Of a stretch of 64,000 bases of DNA, positions 40,229-52,486 are shown piece after piece (the first letter of the stretch is position 1; every line of letters starts with the position of its first letter). The notes below the pieces were generated by a model. That model saw only the letters and a list, made by a program, of their open reading frames with translations. It was not told the origin of the DNA and did not search any database. Where the stretch lies: contig NC_088203.1 in assembly GCF_037126465.1 (NCBI RefSeq), forward strand, positions 51,311,581 to 51,375,580, in the 5' to 3' direction. The position numbers were made by a program, and so were the translations under genes. This stretch comes from Ornithodoros turicata. Lineage: Eukaryota > Arthropoda > Arachnida > Ixodida > Argasidae.

Positions 40229-41007
40229 CAGGGTGTCCCAGAAAACGTGTCATTGAATTATAATTAAAAACTGTGACACCTAGAATCATGCGGTCAACTG
40301 CATTTGTTGCTTTTAGGTTTTTGCCACCTCCTGATGTGAATGTCGTGTATCCTAAGTTTAATTATGTACATTTTTCTAAACTGAACTCGGAAATTGGCCA
40401 AGTACAGCTCATTTTTTTTTTACCCCACCACTATGAAGAGCGTGCCCAATTCACTCAAATTCACGAATAATTGGAGGCAATATTCGCGAGCTATCGCACC
40501 GCACCATAACGCGCGATGACTTTTTGAGCGCGATCGCTCTCAGTCCGACGAAAGGAGGTTCCAAACCCAGCCGACAGAGTGATAGTAGAAAAAGTAACAG
40601 TTCCTGAAATTAGGAGACGGAAAGCGGAAGCCGGACGCGATAAGCCATGCCTCTGTTATCTCTCTCTGCGATGCCAGGGCTGGGTTTCCAACTCCCTTTC
40701 GTCAAACTGACAACGATTGCGCTGCACGCTATCCTGTGCGACCTCCGTAGAGAATGATGTTCGGCTATTTTTTCCGATGGGATAGCTCCTGAATATACCT
40801 ACCAATTATGATTAATTTGAGTAAATTAGACAGTCTCTTCACATTGGTGGGGTAAAAAAGTGACCTTTACTTGGCAAATTTCTGACTTCAGTTCGCAAAA
40901 ATTTACATAATTAACCTTACGTTACACGATGTTCACATTAAGAGGTAGCAAAAGCCTAGTAAGAACAAATGCGGTTGAGCGCATGACTTTTTTTCTGGGT
41001 CAAACTG
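40229..41007. mobile_element. mariner-type foldback MITE
   Basis: The left end CAGGGTGTCCCAGAAAACGTG follows TA (40227-40228). The right end, inverted and decayed (TTTTTCTGGGTCAAACTG), precedes TA (41008-41009). The two halves are inverted copies through most of the 779 bp (for example CGGTCAACTGCATTTGTT near 40291 mirrored near 40966). Fits Tc1/mariner ends and TA target sites. No transposase. Confidence 0.75.
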
Positions 41008-41024
41008 TAGAATCTCCATGATAT

Positions 41025-41384
41025 TGCCACGTATCATCTTTGAAGCGACCACACGGAACAGGGGCACCGGGCGGGGAGGCGTCGAGGTTCAGGCTGAGAT
41101 CCACGACACGCCGCGCTGATCAGCGAGCATCTGTTCCTTCGCTCGCATCAGTCTCATGGACGGATCGACGACCTTGGAGAAGCTTCTCTACTTCCTCTTC
41201 TTCACCGACGCACGCTTTCTACAATCTTCGACGCTGTGTATAAAATTTTGTGAGCTCCCAGCCGGAGCATTCTTTACCTTACTTCTGTATAAGAGCTGCC
41301 GCTCTTGTGTTAGCTAGCTAAGCAGCTAAAGTAAAGCGTTCGCCGATTATTCGCCGTATCGCTCGTCTGTTTTCATCCGTGACA
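41025..41384 (+). mobile_element. candidate solo LTR (Gypsy-like)
   Basis: The segment begins TGCCACG and ends CGTGACA (TG...CA, with TGYCACG mirrored) and is flanked by ATAT at 41021-41024 and 41385-41388. A TATA box (GTGTATAAAATTTTG, about 41238) lies at the place expected for an LTR promoter. No internal retroelement sequence adjoins it. The short AT-rich duplication could be chance. Confidence 0.5.
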
Positions 41385-41859
41385 ATATAGTGGACTCTCA
41401 TTAATTCAGACACTTGGGAACCAGTTTCAATTACCATGGTTTGCATTAACAAGAGTGTACTGTACATGCAAGTCTTCTGATTTAAAAAAAAACACTTGTA
41501 CAAAGGGCTCGAAAGTAGACATCCGATCAGTCTGGATGGACATGGACGGCATGTGGTCTCCTAGCCAGTGGGCGTAGATTGTCTCCAGGGGCATTTACGG
41601 AGGATGTGAATAACCACCTTATGGCTCTGAATGTACCCTGTGGCCTGATATTGTATTAAACATGTTTCACTTGAGATATCTAATCTACACGGAATTCCGT
41701 ATTGCTTCAGGAAGGTCCTACATCACCTGATACAAGATGTGTGATGAATTACGCATGGCACCATATTGGCTCTATAGATCAAGGCATGGAAGTTAAAAAC
41801 ATCATCCGTGTGGCCATATACAGGTCTTTTCCAATATGATCTACAATTTGTCAGCTACT

Positions 41860-42070
41860 AGACATAAAAAAACGTAGATGTCTACTGTATGTTCAGAAAT
41901 TATATGTCCATGGTACGTCAAAAATTAGATGTTACTGTGCAACGTCTGAGCGATGTCTAGTATACAGCTTTCTGTAGAGGTCTAACTAACGTATAGGCTG
42001 TTCGACGTCTATAAGACATCTATATGTTGGCTTAGCCACAAAGTTTCGTCCTAAACAAGTTTAGACGCCT
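41860..42070. repeat. diverged AGATGTCTA-type minisatellite
   Basis: Imperfect short units such as GTAGATGTCTAC, GCGATGTCTAGTA, ACGTCTATAAGACATCTA recur. No gene. Confidence 0.4.
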
Positions 42071-42279
42071 AATACCCCATCATGTGTTGCCTGGGTTCAG
42101 ATTATGTTCCAGTCATCGCTAGGTCTTCACGCCAGGAATGTAGTTCACCAAACAAACTCTCATTACTCAGTACAGCGCCTTACTCCGTGAACTCAGAGAG
42201 AAATTCAAGATAGAAGAATGTCGGGCAAAGCAGGTCAAATTACTAACTCTCGCGCCGACTTCTTGGCCACGGAAGAAGA

Positions 42280-43262
42280 TTGCTCGGTACTTTAAGACGA
42301 GCAAGCGAATGGTTAGAGCAGCGAGGGAACTCAGGCGGACATCGTGGCGTACTAACGCAACCTGGACAAAAACAAGGCAGAAAAATTGAAGAAGTGAGAA
42401 CATCCATCACTGACTTTTATCAAGACGACCGCGTGTCGTACAGTTTTCCTAGGATGAAGGACACAAGGTGCGGGCACCAGAAGCGCATGGTGTTGTCAAA
42501 TCTGAGGGAGACCTACGAGATGTGGAAAAGCGAGAATACAAACATGAAAGCGGGATTTTCTACGTTTCAAGACGCATCACTTTGCATCCAAATAACAGGC
42601 ACGCGTTCTTCGCGAGCTCAAGATGAACCTCCCACAAAATGAGGCAGTCGTCCTCATGGACTTTTCGGGAAACTACAGTTTTATCGTTTAGAATTCACGC
42701 CAGTTATTTTACTGGCAGGACCGCCAAGGAACCTTACACCCCGTAGTAATCTACTTTCGTGACCCCACAACTCACGACCGAGGTGTACTGCATCACTAAA
42801 CGTTTGCCATCATATCAGACAGCATGAAACACGACAATGCTACTGTTCATGTCTCTCAAGGATACATCCTCCGCTCTTTCATCCACATCACCGAGCCACA
42901 CGTCACCAATGTCCACTACTTCACGGACGGCGCTTCATCACAATACAAAATCAATAAGAATTTTGTAAACCTGTGCCACCACTTTGGGGATTTCGGCTTG
43001 ACTGCTTCATGCCACTTCTATGCCACATCGCATGGCAAGGGCCCATGCGACGCTGTTGGTGGAACTCTAAAACGCCTAGCAGCGAAAGCCAAATTTCCAG
43101 ACACCATTTGAGAGTCACATATTGACACATTACGACTTGTATGAATGGGTAGCCGTCAACTGGGAAAGTGTGATTACCATATGGGTTCCCAAAGAAGAAG
43201 CTGAAACATCCGTTCTGGCTGATCGCTTTAAGCGTGCTATTTGCCTGCCAGGAACTAGGATC
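42280..43262 (+). pseudogene. transposon-type ORF relic (cc8L18.2-like family)
   Basis: Successive frames give one broken protein: FYQDDRVSYSFP and QKRMVLSNLRETYEMWK (42405-42530), then VHYFTDGASSQYKINKNFVNLCHH and FYATSHGKGPCDAVGGTLKR (42908-43080), then YEWVAVNW (43136 on). The TDGASSQYK and HGKGPCD blocks are signatures I recall from large, multicopy arthropod and cnidarian ORFs annotated as cc8L18.2-like, probably transposon-borne and of unknown function. Several frame changes and stops show decay. Confidence 0.55.
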
Positions 43263-43309
43263 TAGCACGCATTTGAGCCCTTTCACCATCACATACGTGA
43301 GGCCGACAA

Positions 43310-43395
43310 CGGCAAGCCCTATCACCACCACCACCACCACCTTCACCGTCACCACCACCACCATTTGAGCCCGGCTCACGGCGAGCCCTTTCACC
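43310..43395. repeat. CAC/CAT microsatellite
   Basis: Runs of CACCAC interrupted by TTCACCGTC and CATCATCAC. A partial repeat of the flank (TTTGAGCCC...) occurs on both sides, and the repeat resumes near 43620. Confidence 0.8.
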
Positions 43396-43414
43396 ACCAT
43401 CATCACAATTTGAT

Positions 43415-43600
43415 CCCGTCAGTGGCTGTGAGATTGCCGCAAAGATTACTTCACTCGGGTTCGAATCCCGGTGCCGGCTGTGCTGTCTGGGGGTTTTCCT
43501 CAGACGCTGTCAGACATATGCCGGCACAGTTCCCTTAGAAGTCGGCCCAGGACGCACATTCCCCGTCAGTCGTGACGTTGCCCACATCTGTGAGGCCGAC
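43415..43600 (+). repeat. tRNA-derived SINE, Ruka-like (tick)
   Basis: A perfect B box GGTTCGAATCC (43458) is followed by CGGTGCCGGCTGTGCTGTC, a TTTTCCTCAGACG segment, ATGCCGGCACAGTTCCC and GTCGGCCCAGGACGCA. This tail resembles the tick Ruka SINE family as I remember it. It is the main basis for the tick assignment. Confidence 0.6.
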
Positions 43601-43639
43601 AACAGCGAGCCCTTTTACTATCACCACCACCACAACGTT

Positions 43640-44838
43640 CCAGTGAAAGGGTGATATATCGCATTTTCGACTGCGAAGCTTAGCGGGCCATACCTCGTAC
43701 ATCAACTCTGGCTACATTCGGACGATGTTTGTAATCGACAATGCTTAGGATATTGCCTGATAATTATAATCATAATTGTAATCATAATAATATAATCAGC
43801 TATCAGGGAATGTGGAATTTTGTTCAAGAAACCGAGTTCTGTGACTGAATTTTGTAGCTGAGCGTGTGTAGTGTGTGTGAACTGAGTGAATTGTGTAGCA
43901 ACATGCGGCATATATGTTCATTTCCTACAGCTTTCCCTGCCTACGATGGGTTTGTCCTGGCTAAATGTTTGGAACGGCATATATTAACACCAGCAATAGG
44001 GTAGAACATCCCGACATAACACGAAAATTCCTGGGGACGTCCGAATAATAACCTTAACGTCCCCAGCGCCCTTCGCCCCACATTGGTATTTTCCAGGAGG
44101 GACCGGGAACATCCACCCGCGGGATCAGCCCCGCGGGCCCGCATTTCATCCGTCGTCGGACTACCATGGGACGTGGCAACCGAAACCAACTATATGTTGC
44201 ATAATGTAAAACCCCAAGAGGGAATACGAAGGGACAGACACGTAAATATACGTATGCGCGAGCCGCCACTGTGACGCCACCGGGTAATACCAAAAATCTG
44301 TAGCGACTCTTGAAAACACCAGTTGAAAGGAAATATGATTTGGATTTTTAGACCTATGATGGATTTTTCATTTAGCTTTTTAACTGGGCGAAGAAGTGGG
44401 ACAGTACACACAAAACTATGTGTCCTCTGGTACGAAAGTATCGCTGACCCACACTGTAGATGGGAACAACAACAACAACTTTATTTTGAGGTTTAGATGG
44501 AGTTTTTGAGTGGATGGGAAAAGGCAGGAATTGCCTGCTTTCTATGTTTCCTCGGCTCATTCGTCAATATTGCAGTTCGTGAATTTCGTGTAGTTCGTGG
44601 CCTGTTTGTGCCGTTTCCACAGAAAGGATGTTTGATGAAGGTATCGCTTATCAGAATTAAGGTAGCAAATGTTCACGGTATGAGACGTGAGTGCCGCTCA
44701 CATTTTCTTTGTCGTCTGCGTCAGTCAGTTTTGTGGTGCACGCGTTTCGCGCAGTGTCACTGCATGCCCGTTCGCGCTGTATTCACGTTGCGCTGTCGCA
44801 TATTCCTTGCGTACTAAACATAGCTGACTTCATCAGTT
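43640..44838. other. unassigned spacer
   Basis: AT-rich stretch with ATA/ATT microsatellite near 43770 and an AAC repeat near 44465-44480. No gene recognised. Confidence 0.35.
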
Positions 44839-45574
44839 TTGAAAAACAGTATGATAAGCAATCAGGCCAAACGTACGTTGCAAGGGCGTGTGCGAAATGC
44901 GGTGGAAGAAAGCCTAGCAACATGTGTTCCGACTAACAGAAATTCTGGAGGGCTTCCGCCGGTGTTGCAGAATGACAGTTCCGCGCCTGACGTGCCAGAC
45001 CCGGTAACAGTGCAGTTTCAAGAGCTTGACACAGCACGGATCTTCCTTACGGATGGGGTGCCATTCCAACACTGTCACGTTGAATCAGAAATTCCACAGC
45101 AAGAAACTATAAGATGCGAAACATTAGGGCCGGCAATAAGTCAAGTTGTGGAAGAGCCATCAGGAAGCGACGATCACCTTATGGAGCAATGTCTGCCCAC
45201 TGATATATTTTCCGAGAGTGCAGCAGATGATTATTTTTGTGACCAGCTCAGAGAATGAGCCTTGAACTCTGGAATCGCGGACATCAATTTGACTACGTTG
45301 CTGAAGTTGCTAAAATCGCGTCCGTGCCTGTCTTACCTGCCTGCCTGCGCGAGGACACTGCTGCAAACTCCGCGTACTGTGACCACCGTGCGACAAATGG
45401 GAGACGGTAAATGTTGTCACTTTGGACTTGCTGCAGGCCTGCGGTATGAGCTGCAATGACTTAGGCACGTTCCCGACGACGTCCATTTCAACATCAGCGT
45501 TGATGGATTGCTGCTCACCAAAAGGATCAGTTTTGGCCCATATTCTGCCTAGTAGCGAACTGCGGCCAGGCTAC

Positions 45575-45580
45575 CACCTT
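45575..45580 (+). repeat. 6-bp target duplication (left), CACCTT
   Basis: Exactly repeated at 55522-55527. Confidence 0.9.
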
Positions 45581-46195
45581 AGTAGTAGTGTATCAGCTCA
45601 AGTATCCGGAAACTCACACAGTCGCCTGGACGCCATTAATTAGCAATTAGAGCAATTTGGGACCCCCCCACAGTAAATCGGATCATTCAGGGAGTCATTA
45701 CACTAATTGGGGATCATCTAAGACACGTCCAGACCACTGTGTGAGTTGCCGGCTACTTGAGCTGATAAAAAATAAAAAAAATAGGTAGAAAATAAAATAA
45801 AAAGATAGAAATAGAGTGGAGAGAAGGAGTTTAGTTGAAGATCAACGACGTCATCTTGAAGAAAGCGACTCGGAACGGCGGCTGACCGTCGCTGGGCGAC
45901 GGAGCACAGAGGCAGGTTGCAAAGCATCGCAGCACCAGTTCCGCACATCCTGTGACGTCAGCTGTGACGTCATCATGGCATGTCTGGGCAAGTTAGGACA
46001 GCTCTGGACATGCAAGGAGAAAAACACTCGTAATACAGAGGCTGGGAAAGCAAGAGTATGCAAACCATCATTAGCTAACAAGAAAAAACAATTAGTTACA
46101 CAACAAATGAGCCCACCAGAACAGGAGCGCAGAACGATGCGACTGCTCCATCCGAGAGGCAGGCAGAGAACTGACTCGTAACGGTTTTTCTCCTG

Positions 46196-46202
46196 TATAA
46201 AG
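46196..46202 (+). promoter_or_regulatory. TATA-like box of terminal module
   Basis: CCTGTATAAAGCCCC, same as at 11741; the recurrent small frame begins at 46311. Confidence 0.45.
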
Positions 46203-46310
46203 CCCCGCAGCTGCATCCCCTAGCGATTACTTTCTCAACTAATGTCGCAACAAAATTATTAAGAATCACGCCAGCGCTACTCCCGTTCCCAAGGCAGAAG
46301 ATGATAGAAA

Positions 46311-46535
46311 ATGCCGGGGATGCCCGGACAACAGCAACCAGCACCCGACGTGCACGGGCACAAAAATCACAAACAAAGCGGGAACAAAGTTGACGAAAGC
46401 ATTAGTTACACAACAAATCACCTCACCACAGCAGGAGCGCAGACCGATGCGACTGCTCTCCGTGACAACCAGCCAGAAACTGAGCGAGCGCGGGGAGCGC
46501 ACGTCTGCTTTCTGCGACAGCCGGAGAGAAACTGA
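46311..46535 (+). CDS. recurrent small ORF (unknown, doubtful)
   Basis: This 74-residue version of the frame at 11854 starts MPGMPGQQQPAPDVH; it is mirrored with the same length at 54803-54579. Its persistence may only reflect recent arm duplication. Confidence 0.25.
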   Translation: MPGMPGQQQPAPDVHGHKNHKQSGNKVDESISYTTNHLTTAGAQTDATALRDNQPETERARGAHVCFLRQPERN

Positions 46536-49500
46536 CTGGGGCGCCGCTCCGCATACGCGCTCCTAGCGCCCTCTGGGGCGACCACCTCCGAGAGGCTAAG
46601 AGTGAAGAGCATTCATGCGCCCCCTGCTCGCCGTTCTCATTGGTCGTGAGGCTAAGAGAGAAGAGCATTCCTGCGCCCCCTGCTGGCCGGTCTCATTGGT
46701 CGTGACGTCATCCTATTGTCTCAGGGCTACCCTGTTTTTTTCCACTAATGCTCCTTTGGTCAATCTACAATGAAGCCACAGTATGATGTCATCATGCACC
46801 TGCGTGGCTCAAGGACGCGTACGCTCTAGACAGGGGACCTATTATTTATTGAATCACTATCCCATGATTATTTCCTTTATTCTTCTATAACGATTGAATA
46901 GGAAACTATTGCAGAAGAGCACCATGCATGAAAGCTGATCGTAGGAATTCCAAAGTCTTACTAAATGAGACTTGCAAAAGAACAAAATATCCTAACACGT
47001 AACTCCATCAACGACAAATAAGAGGACTAGGCACTCAACAAATCAACACAGAGTACGGGTAACCAGGAGCGCAGAACTCAGGGCAGCACTATCATCAAGA
47101 CAACAATGTTCCTTGTCAAAAGAGAAAAAAATACTAAGCGTCAACAAAGGAAAGCATGCATATCGGGGCATGTCAGGACACGTCAGGACAAATCGTACGA
47201 CTGCTGGGCAACAGATGAAAACAAACACTTGAACAGAGTGAAAAAGGCACTCACCATCATTTTTCCCGTTCACAGCATTCCCTCATTGTAAATCCGCTCG
47301 TCACAAAATCCACCTGCATCGTCGAACACCATTCACCAGTGACGAACCACACATCCGCACCCCATCAGAGGCAGACAGAATCCCACCGAAGCTACGCTCT
47401 TCCACTGACGGCCAACGCCAGGAGCAGAATTTGCGTGTTGAGACCCGTCAGTGTCCAAGAGAGAAGTGAATCTGTGCGCCCCCTGCAGGCCGTTCTCATT
47501 GGTCGTGACGTCATCCTATTGTCTCAGGGCTACCCTGTTTTTTTCCACTAATGCTCCTCTAGACAAGGTCAACCTGAAACAATAGTCTCTCGGTATGACG
47601 TCATCATGCAGGTGCGTGGCTCAAGGACGCGTACGCTCTAGACAGGGCACCTGTTATTTATTGAATCACTATCCCTAGATTATTTCCTTTATTCTACTAT
47701 AATGATTGCATAGGGAACTATTGCAGAAAAACACCATAGACAAGAGGAGATTGTAGCATTTCATTCCCAAAGTCTTACTGTACAGGAAAAAAAAGGGTTC
47801 AGCAAGACATAAAGTCACACACCTGCCCCCCTCGCGGTTACTCTCTGAACTAAATGAATCGCAAAATTATTAAGAATAGCTCTACTCCCATTCAAGGCAG
47901 CACTATCGTCAAGAATATTCCTTGTACAAAAAGAAAAAAACTACATGTAGAAGGAAAGCATGTCAGAACAAGCCCAGGCATGTCAGCACATGTTTGTCAG
48001 ACAAGGGGGGGAAAAGCGAAAAGAACCAAAGAAGGAAACCAGCATCAAACTATTTCTAAGAACACGCACTCCTCTTATTCAAAAACAGTGCTCATCATAA
48101 ATCTGCCCAGGACAATACACACTATTTTTCTGTTGCCACACTTTTTTCCAGTAACGGTCAATGCATTGCTGCAGACTGCGTGACGTCATCACATCCTGTC
48201 TGAAGAAGAAGACACCGGCAAAGACTCCTATTATTTATTGAATAACAAGATTATTTCTTTTGTCCTACTCTTAATGACATTGATTGGCTCATTAAAATTC
48301 AACAAAAAAGCACCCCGCATATTAACGATTTTCACCCCAAAGGCTCATCATGGTCATTAGAATTACAGTAAACTGCCACTGCTCTTTTAAAATAATAAGT
48401 GAGACCACTCAACATCACCTCCAGGCTTATGTAATACATGACCCTTTCTATGCTCATACATTCGTTGTCTGAGGCTACACCTGCGAGCAAAAAAGGCGCG
48501 AAAGCCGGGGGCAAAGTTCCATTCGCGCATTGCGAGCAAAAAGGCGCGAAAGCACAAGACAGAACGCCTTTACAGGAACACGATAGCATTCCTATACTAT
48601 ATTAATGATTATTGCATTGCAGTTTAGAAAAACTACAACTAAACTATAATTTAGGAGCCCATTAAAATTCTACTTTCTATGGAAACTATAATTGCCCTAT
48701 TACTTGGATCGCTATTAATGAAGCGCTCCAATTTTTTCTCTCTTCCCATCTCAGCCTTGTCATGCAGGGAAGCAGACTCATATCCAAAATAATTAATTTA
48801 CACTGAGGGTGCCGTGCTTCAGGAATTCCTATCCTGTGCTCAGATGCAAGCATTTCTTCACGGATACCTTTAACATCTGACTTCCTCAACATATCGAACA
48901 CCCAACAAAATCAAACAAACAATCAGAGAAACCCTCTTCTCAGCTGTACCATGCGACTGTCTTCTTCGTAAAATCGGTGATCTGAGGAAGAGAGCAGCGA
49001 AAAATTGCGCGCACTTGTGCTTGACTTAAAAAACCTGAAGCATATGCCAATAAACCAAGAAAAAGACACTCATGTCTGGTATCTGATAGTGCCGCATACA
49101 CAGACGCATTGCCCTTGCGTAAAGAAAGCACAGGACAGGGATACACAAATATCCTTAGGTGAGCAGGGAAAAGGCTTAAGACCTCAGGTCACCACACATC
49201 ACCACGCGGCTAGGACAACATGACACCAACAACATACTAGCGGCGGGAAGAACTGCAACACTGCTAAACAAGTCCAGACATGCCACGATGACGTCACAAA
49301 TCAATGGAAAAAGCACACGCATGCACGCACAGAGGACAACGCATTAAACACACGGAGCGCTCTGAAATAATCGTAGCGTTACCGCACATCATTACGAAGC
49401 TCAACGTCTAACACAAGACGGCAGCAACAAGATATTAGCGAAGGGTAAAAATTGCAACACTAGTGTCTAGACATGCAACATCGTCTAGCGCAACAACAAG

Positions 49501-50479
49501 TCTGACATGCGACATCGAATGCGAAAACACTGGTGATCGGGGAAACGGCCTAAGCCTGCCGCGGATCATCATAGAGCATATACAACTTCATTTTTCTATT
49601 TTGCGTAAACTAAACGCGGTCTGCTTGGAAAACGACGTACAAATTTTCTTGGGGAGCAGAGAAATATATAAATTTGTACTCCGTGCTCAGATACCAGCAT
49701 TTCTGCTCAAAAACCTGCAAAATTAAGCTCTGCTTACTTCGTCGAACATATCGTAGATTCGTAGATATCGAACACCCAACAAAATCAAACAAACAACCCC
49801 ACTTCCACTGGTAGAACACTATTCAGCTTTTACGCAGGAGGCTTTCTTCTACATAAAAAGTAGAGAAAATAAGAAAAGAGCAGCGAAATATTACACGCAC
49901 TTTTGCTCACATAGCTATAAGAGAAAAAAATAAATAAAAGAACGATGTACACGCTAATAAACTGTGACAAAGACACCCATTTCTGCTATCAGATAATTAT
50001 TGCATAATGCTAAATACTCATTTGCATTGGCCCTGCGTGAAGAAAGCACAGGACAGGGATACACAATCTATCTTAAGCGAGCACGGAAAGTCACTTCTAC
50101 TCGAACAGCTTAATACCATAAAGTCTGAATTTTTGCAAAGAAAATAAAGCCTGAACAGCGCTACGAAGGTGACAGACACATACTAACAAACAAACAAACA
50201 CTTCTTCGAGTCTGTATTATCTTTTAAAAAATAACGAAAGCACACATAAAAAAAATCAAATCGGCTAGGTAGCCTACCAGACGTTGTGCCTTAAAGTTGG
50301 CTGCATGCAATGCGCGAAAGCATGCTGTGAAGCCAACTTGCGGTTTTGCTGGATGCACATGAAGTCCGATTCCAATTGGAAATCGCGCTAAGGACGTGCC
50401 AAACGTGGAATTTTCGCAAGATTAATCCCAATACCTGGAATTTTGTTCATTTTAGCGGGAATGCTGGCGCTTGTGCTCT

Positions 50480-50605
50480 ATTATTCGAAATTTTCGAATA
50501 TTCGAATTTCTCGATTATCAAATTTTCGAATACGAATAGGGTTCGAATATCAACAATATTCGAACAATATTCGAAATTTCGAATATTCGCACACCTCTAG
50601 TGAAT
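50480..50605. repeat. TTCGAA/AATATTCG palindrome cluster (left arm)
   Basis: Dense overlapping TTCGAATATTCGAA strings end in GAATATTCGCACACCTCTAG. Mirrored in the right arm at 51460-51575, so it predates arm duplication. Looks like the end of a MITE. Confidence 0.6.
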
Positions 50606-50960
50606 ACTGACACTCAACGATATATAACAAAAGACAAACAAATTCCATTCTCATGAACTCTCCTCTGCCGAGCTGCTTTCTCCTGATCTACCTGGATGCT
50701 GACTTTTTCCCCCCTCACCTACATTCTGAGTAAAAGCAGTGACAGAAGAAAAGAACCGCGAAAAATTACACGCATTTGTGTCACAGGACAGGGATACACA
50801 AATTTCCTTAAGTGAGCAGGGAAAAGGCTTAAGTCGTACCGCTCAGGAATAATCGGAGAATCACCGCTTATCGCTACGCGGCTAGCGCTTGAACAGCGCT
50901 ACGAACGTGACAGATACATACTAACAAACAAACAAACATACAAACAAACAAACAAACAAA

Positions 50961-51107
50961 CAAACACTTCTATTCATTTCTATTGATAAAGGCGTAAACC
51001 ACACTACAAGAACAAAGCACGCTACTTCAGGAAAGCGTATCAAATGCATTGCAACAGGACCGTCTCTCATAAAATAGCCTGCCCAAAACGAAGACTTCAC
51101 ACTTCGA
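50961..51107. other. unpaired loop of the palindrome
   Basis: The only substantial non-palindromic sequence, about 150 bp at the centre; it matches 35240-35385 of the outer element. The flanking arms begin with (TTTG)n / (CAAA)n runs. Confidence 0.75.
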
Positions 51108-52270
51108 AGTTTGTTTGTTTGTATGTTTGTTTGTTTGTTAGTATGTATCTGTCACGTTCGTAGCGCTGTTCAAGCGCTAGCCGCGTAGCGATAAGCGGTG
51201 ATTCTCCGATTATTCCTGAGCGGTATGACTTAAGCCTTTTCCCTGCTCACTTAAGGAAATTTGTGTATCCCTGTCCTGTGACACAAATGCGTGTAATTTT
51301 TCGCGGTTCTTTTCTTTTGTCACTGCTTTTACTCAGAATGTAGGTGAGGGGGAAAAAGTCAGCATCCAGGTAGAGCAGGCCGCTCGGCAGAGGAGAGTTC
51401 ATGAGAATGGAATTTGTTTGTTTTTTGTTATATATCGTTGAGTGTCAGTATTCACTAGAGGTGTGCGAATATTCGAAATTTCGAATATTGTTCGAATATT
51501 GTTGATATTCGAACCCTATTCGTATTCGAAAATTTGATAATCGAGAAATTCGAATATTCGAAAATTTCGAATAATGGAGCACAAGCGCCAGCATTCCCGC
51601 TAAAATGAACAGAATTCCAGGTATTGGGATTAATCTTGCGAAAATTCCACGTTTGGCACGTCCTTATCGTGATTTCCAATTGGAATCGGACTTCATGTGC
51701 ATCCAGCAAAACCGCAAGTTGGCTTCACAGCATGCTTTCGCGCATTGCGTGCAGCCAACTTTAAGGCACAACGTCTGGTAGGCTACCTAGCCGATTTGAT
51801 TTTTTTTATGTGTGCTTTCGTTATTTTTTAAAAGATAATACAGACTCGAAGAAGTGTTTGTTTGTTTGTTTGTTTGTTTGTATGTGTCTGTCACCTTCGT
51901 AGCGCTGTTCAGGCTTTATTTTCTGCAAAAATTCAGACTTTATGGTATTAAGCTGTTCGAGTAGAAGTGACTTTCCGCGCTCGCTTAAGATAGATTGTGT
52001 ATCCCTGTCCTGTGCTTTCTTCACGCAGGGCCAATGCAAATGAGTATTTAGCATTATGCAATAATTATCTGATAGCAGAAATGGGTGTCTTTGTCACAGT
52101 TTATTAGCGTGTGCGTCGTTCTTTTATTTATTTTTTCTCCTATAGCTATGCGAGCAAGTGCGCACAATTTTTCGCTCCTCTCTTCCTCAGATCACCGATT
52201 TTACGAAGAAGACAGTCGCATGGTACAGCTGAGAAGAGGGTTTCTCTGATTGTTTGTTTGATTTTGTTGG

Positions 52271-52486
52271 GTGTTCGATATGTTGTGGAAGTCAGCTGTT
52301 AAAGGTATCCGTGAAGAAATGCTTGCATCTGAGCGCAGGATAGGAATTCCTGAAGCACGGCACCCTCAGTGTAAATTAATTATTTTGGATATGAGTCTGC
52401 TTCCCTGCATGACAAGGCTGAAATGGGAAGAGAGAAAAAATTGGAGAGCTTCATTAATAGCGATCCAAGTAATAGGGCAATTATAG
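52271..52486 (+). CDS. recurrent ~70-residue ORF (unknown, doubtful)
   Basis: Mirror of the frame at 48901-48686 and relative of 33969-33763. Open in all three copies with only a few substitutions. No family recognised. Confidence 0.25.
   Translation: MFDMLWKSAVKGIREEMLASERRIGIPEARHPQCKLIILDMSLLPCMTRLKWEERKNWRASLIAIQVIGQL

Larger units (their letters stand above)
45581..50960. repeat. left arm of the palindrome
   Basis: In order it holds a hairpin (45593-45765), modules with TATAAAG (46196-46202) and TGACGTCA motifs, a segment like 33662-35240, and a TTCGAA-rich block (50480-50600). It retains both copies of a diverged 0.88-kb direct repeat. Confidence 0.85.

Noticed and set aside
43310..43630. 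CRISPR-like repeat array
   Set aside because: The repeats are CAC microsatellite plus duplicated GAGCCC flank, without uniform spacers; eukaryotic context.
50480..51575. TTCGAA clusters as ends of one element spanning the palindrome centre
   Set aside because: The two clusters are simply mirror copies in the two arms; the sequence between them is arm plus loop.
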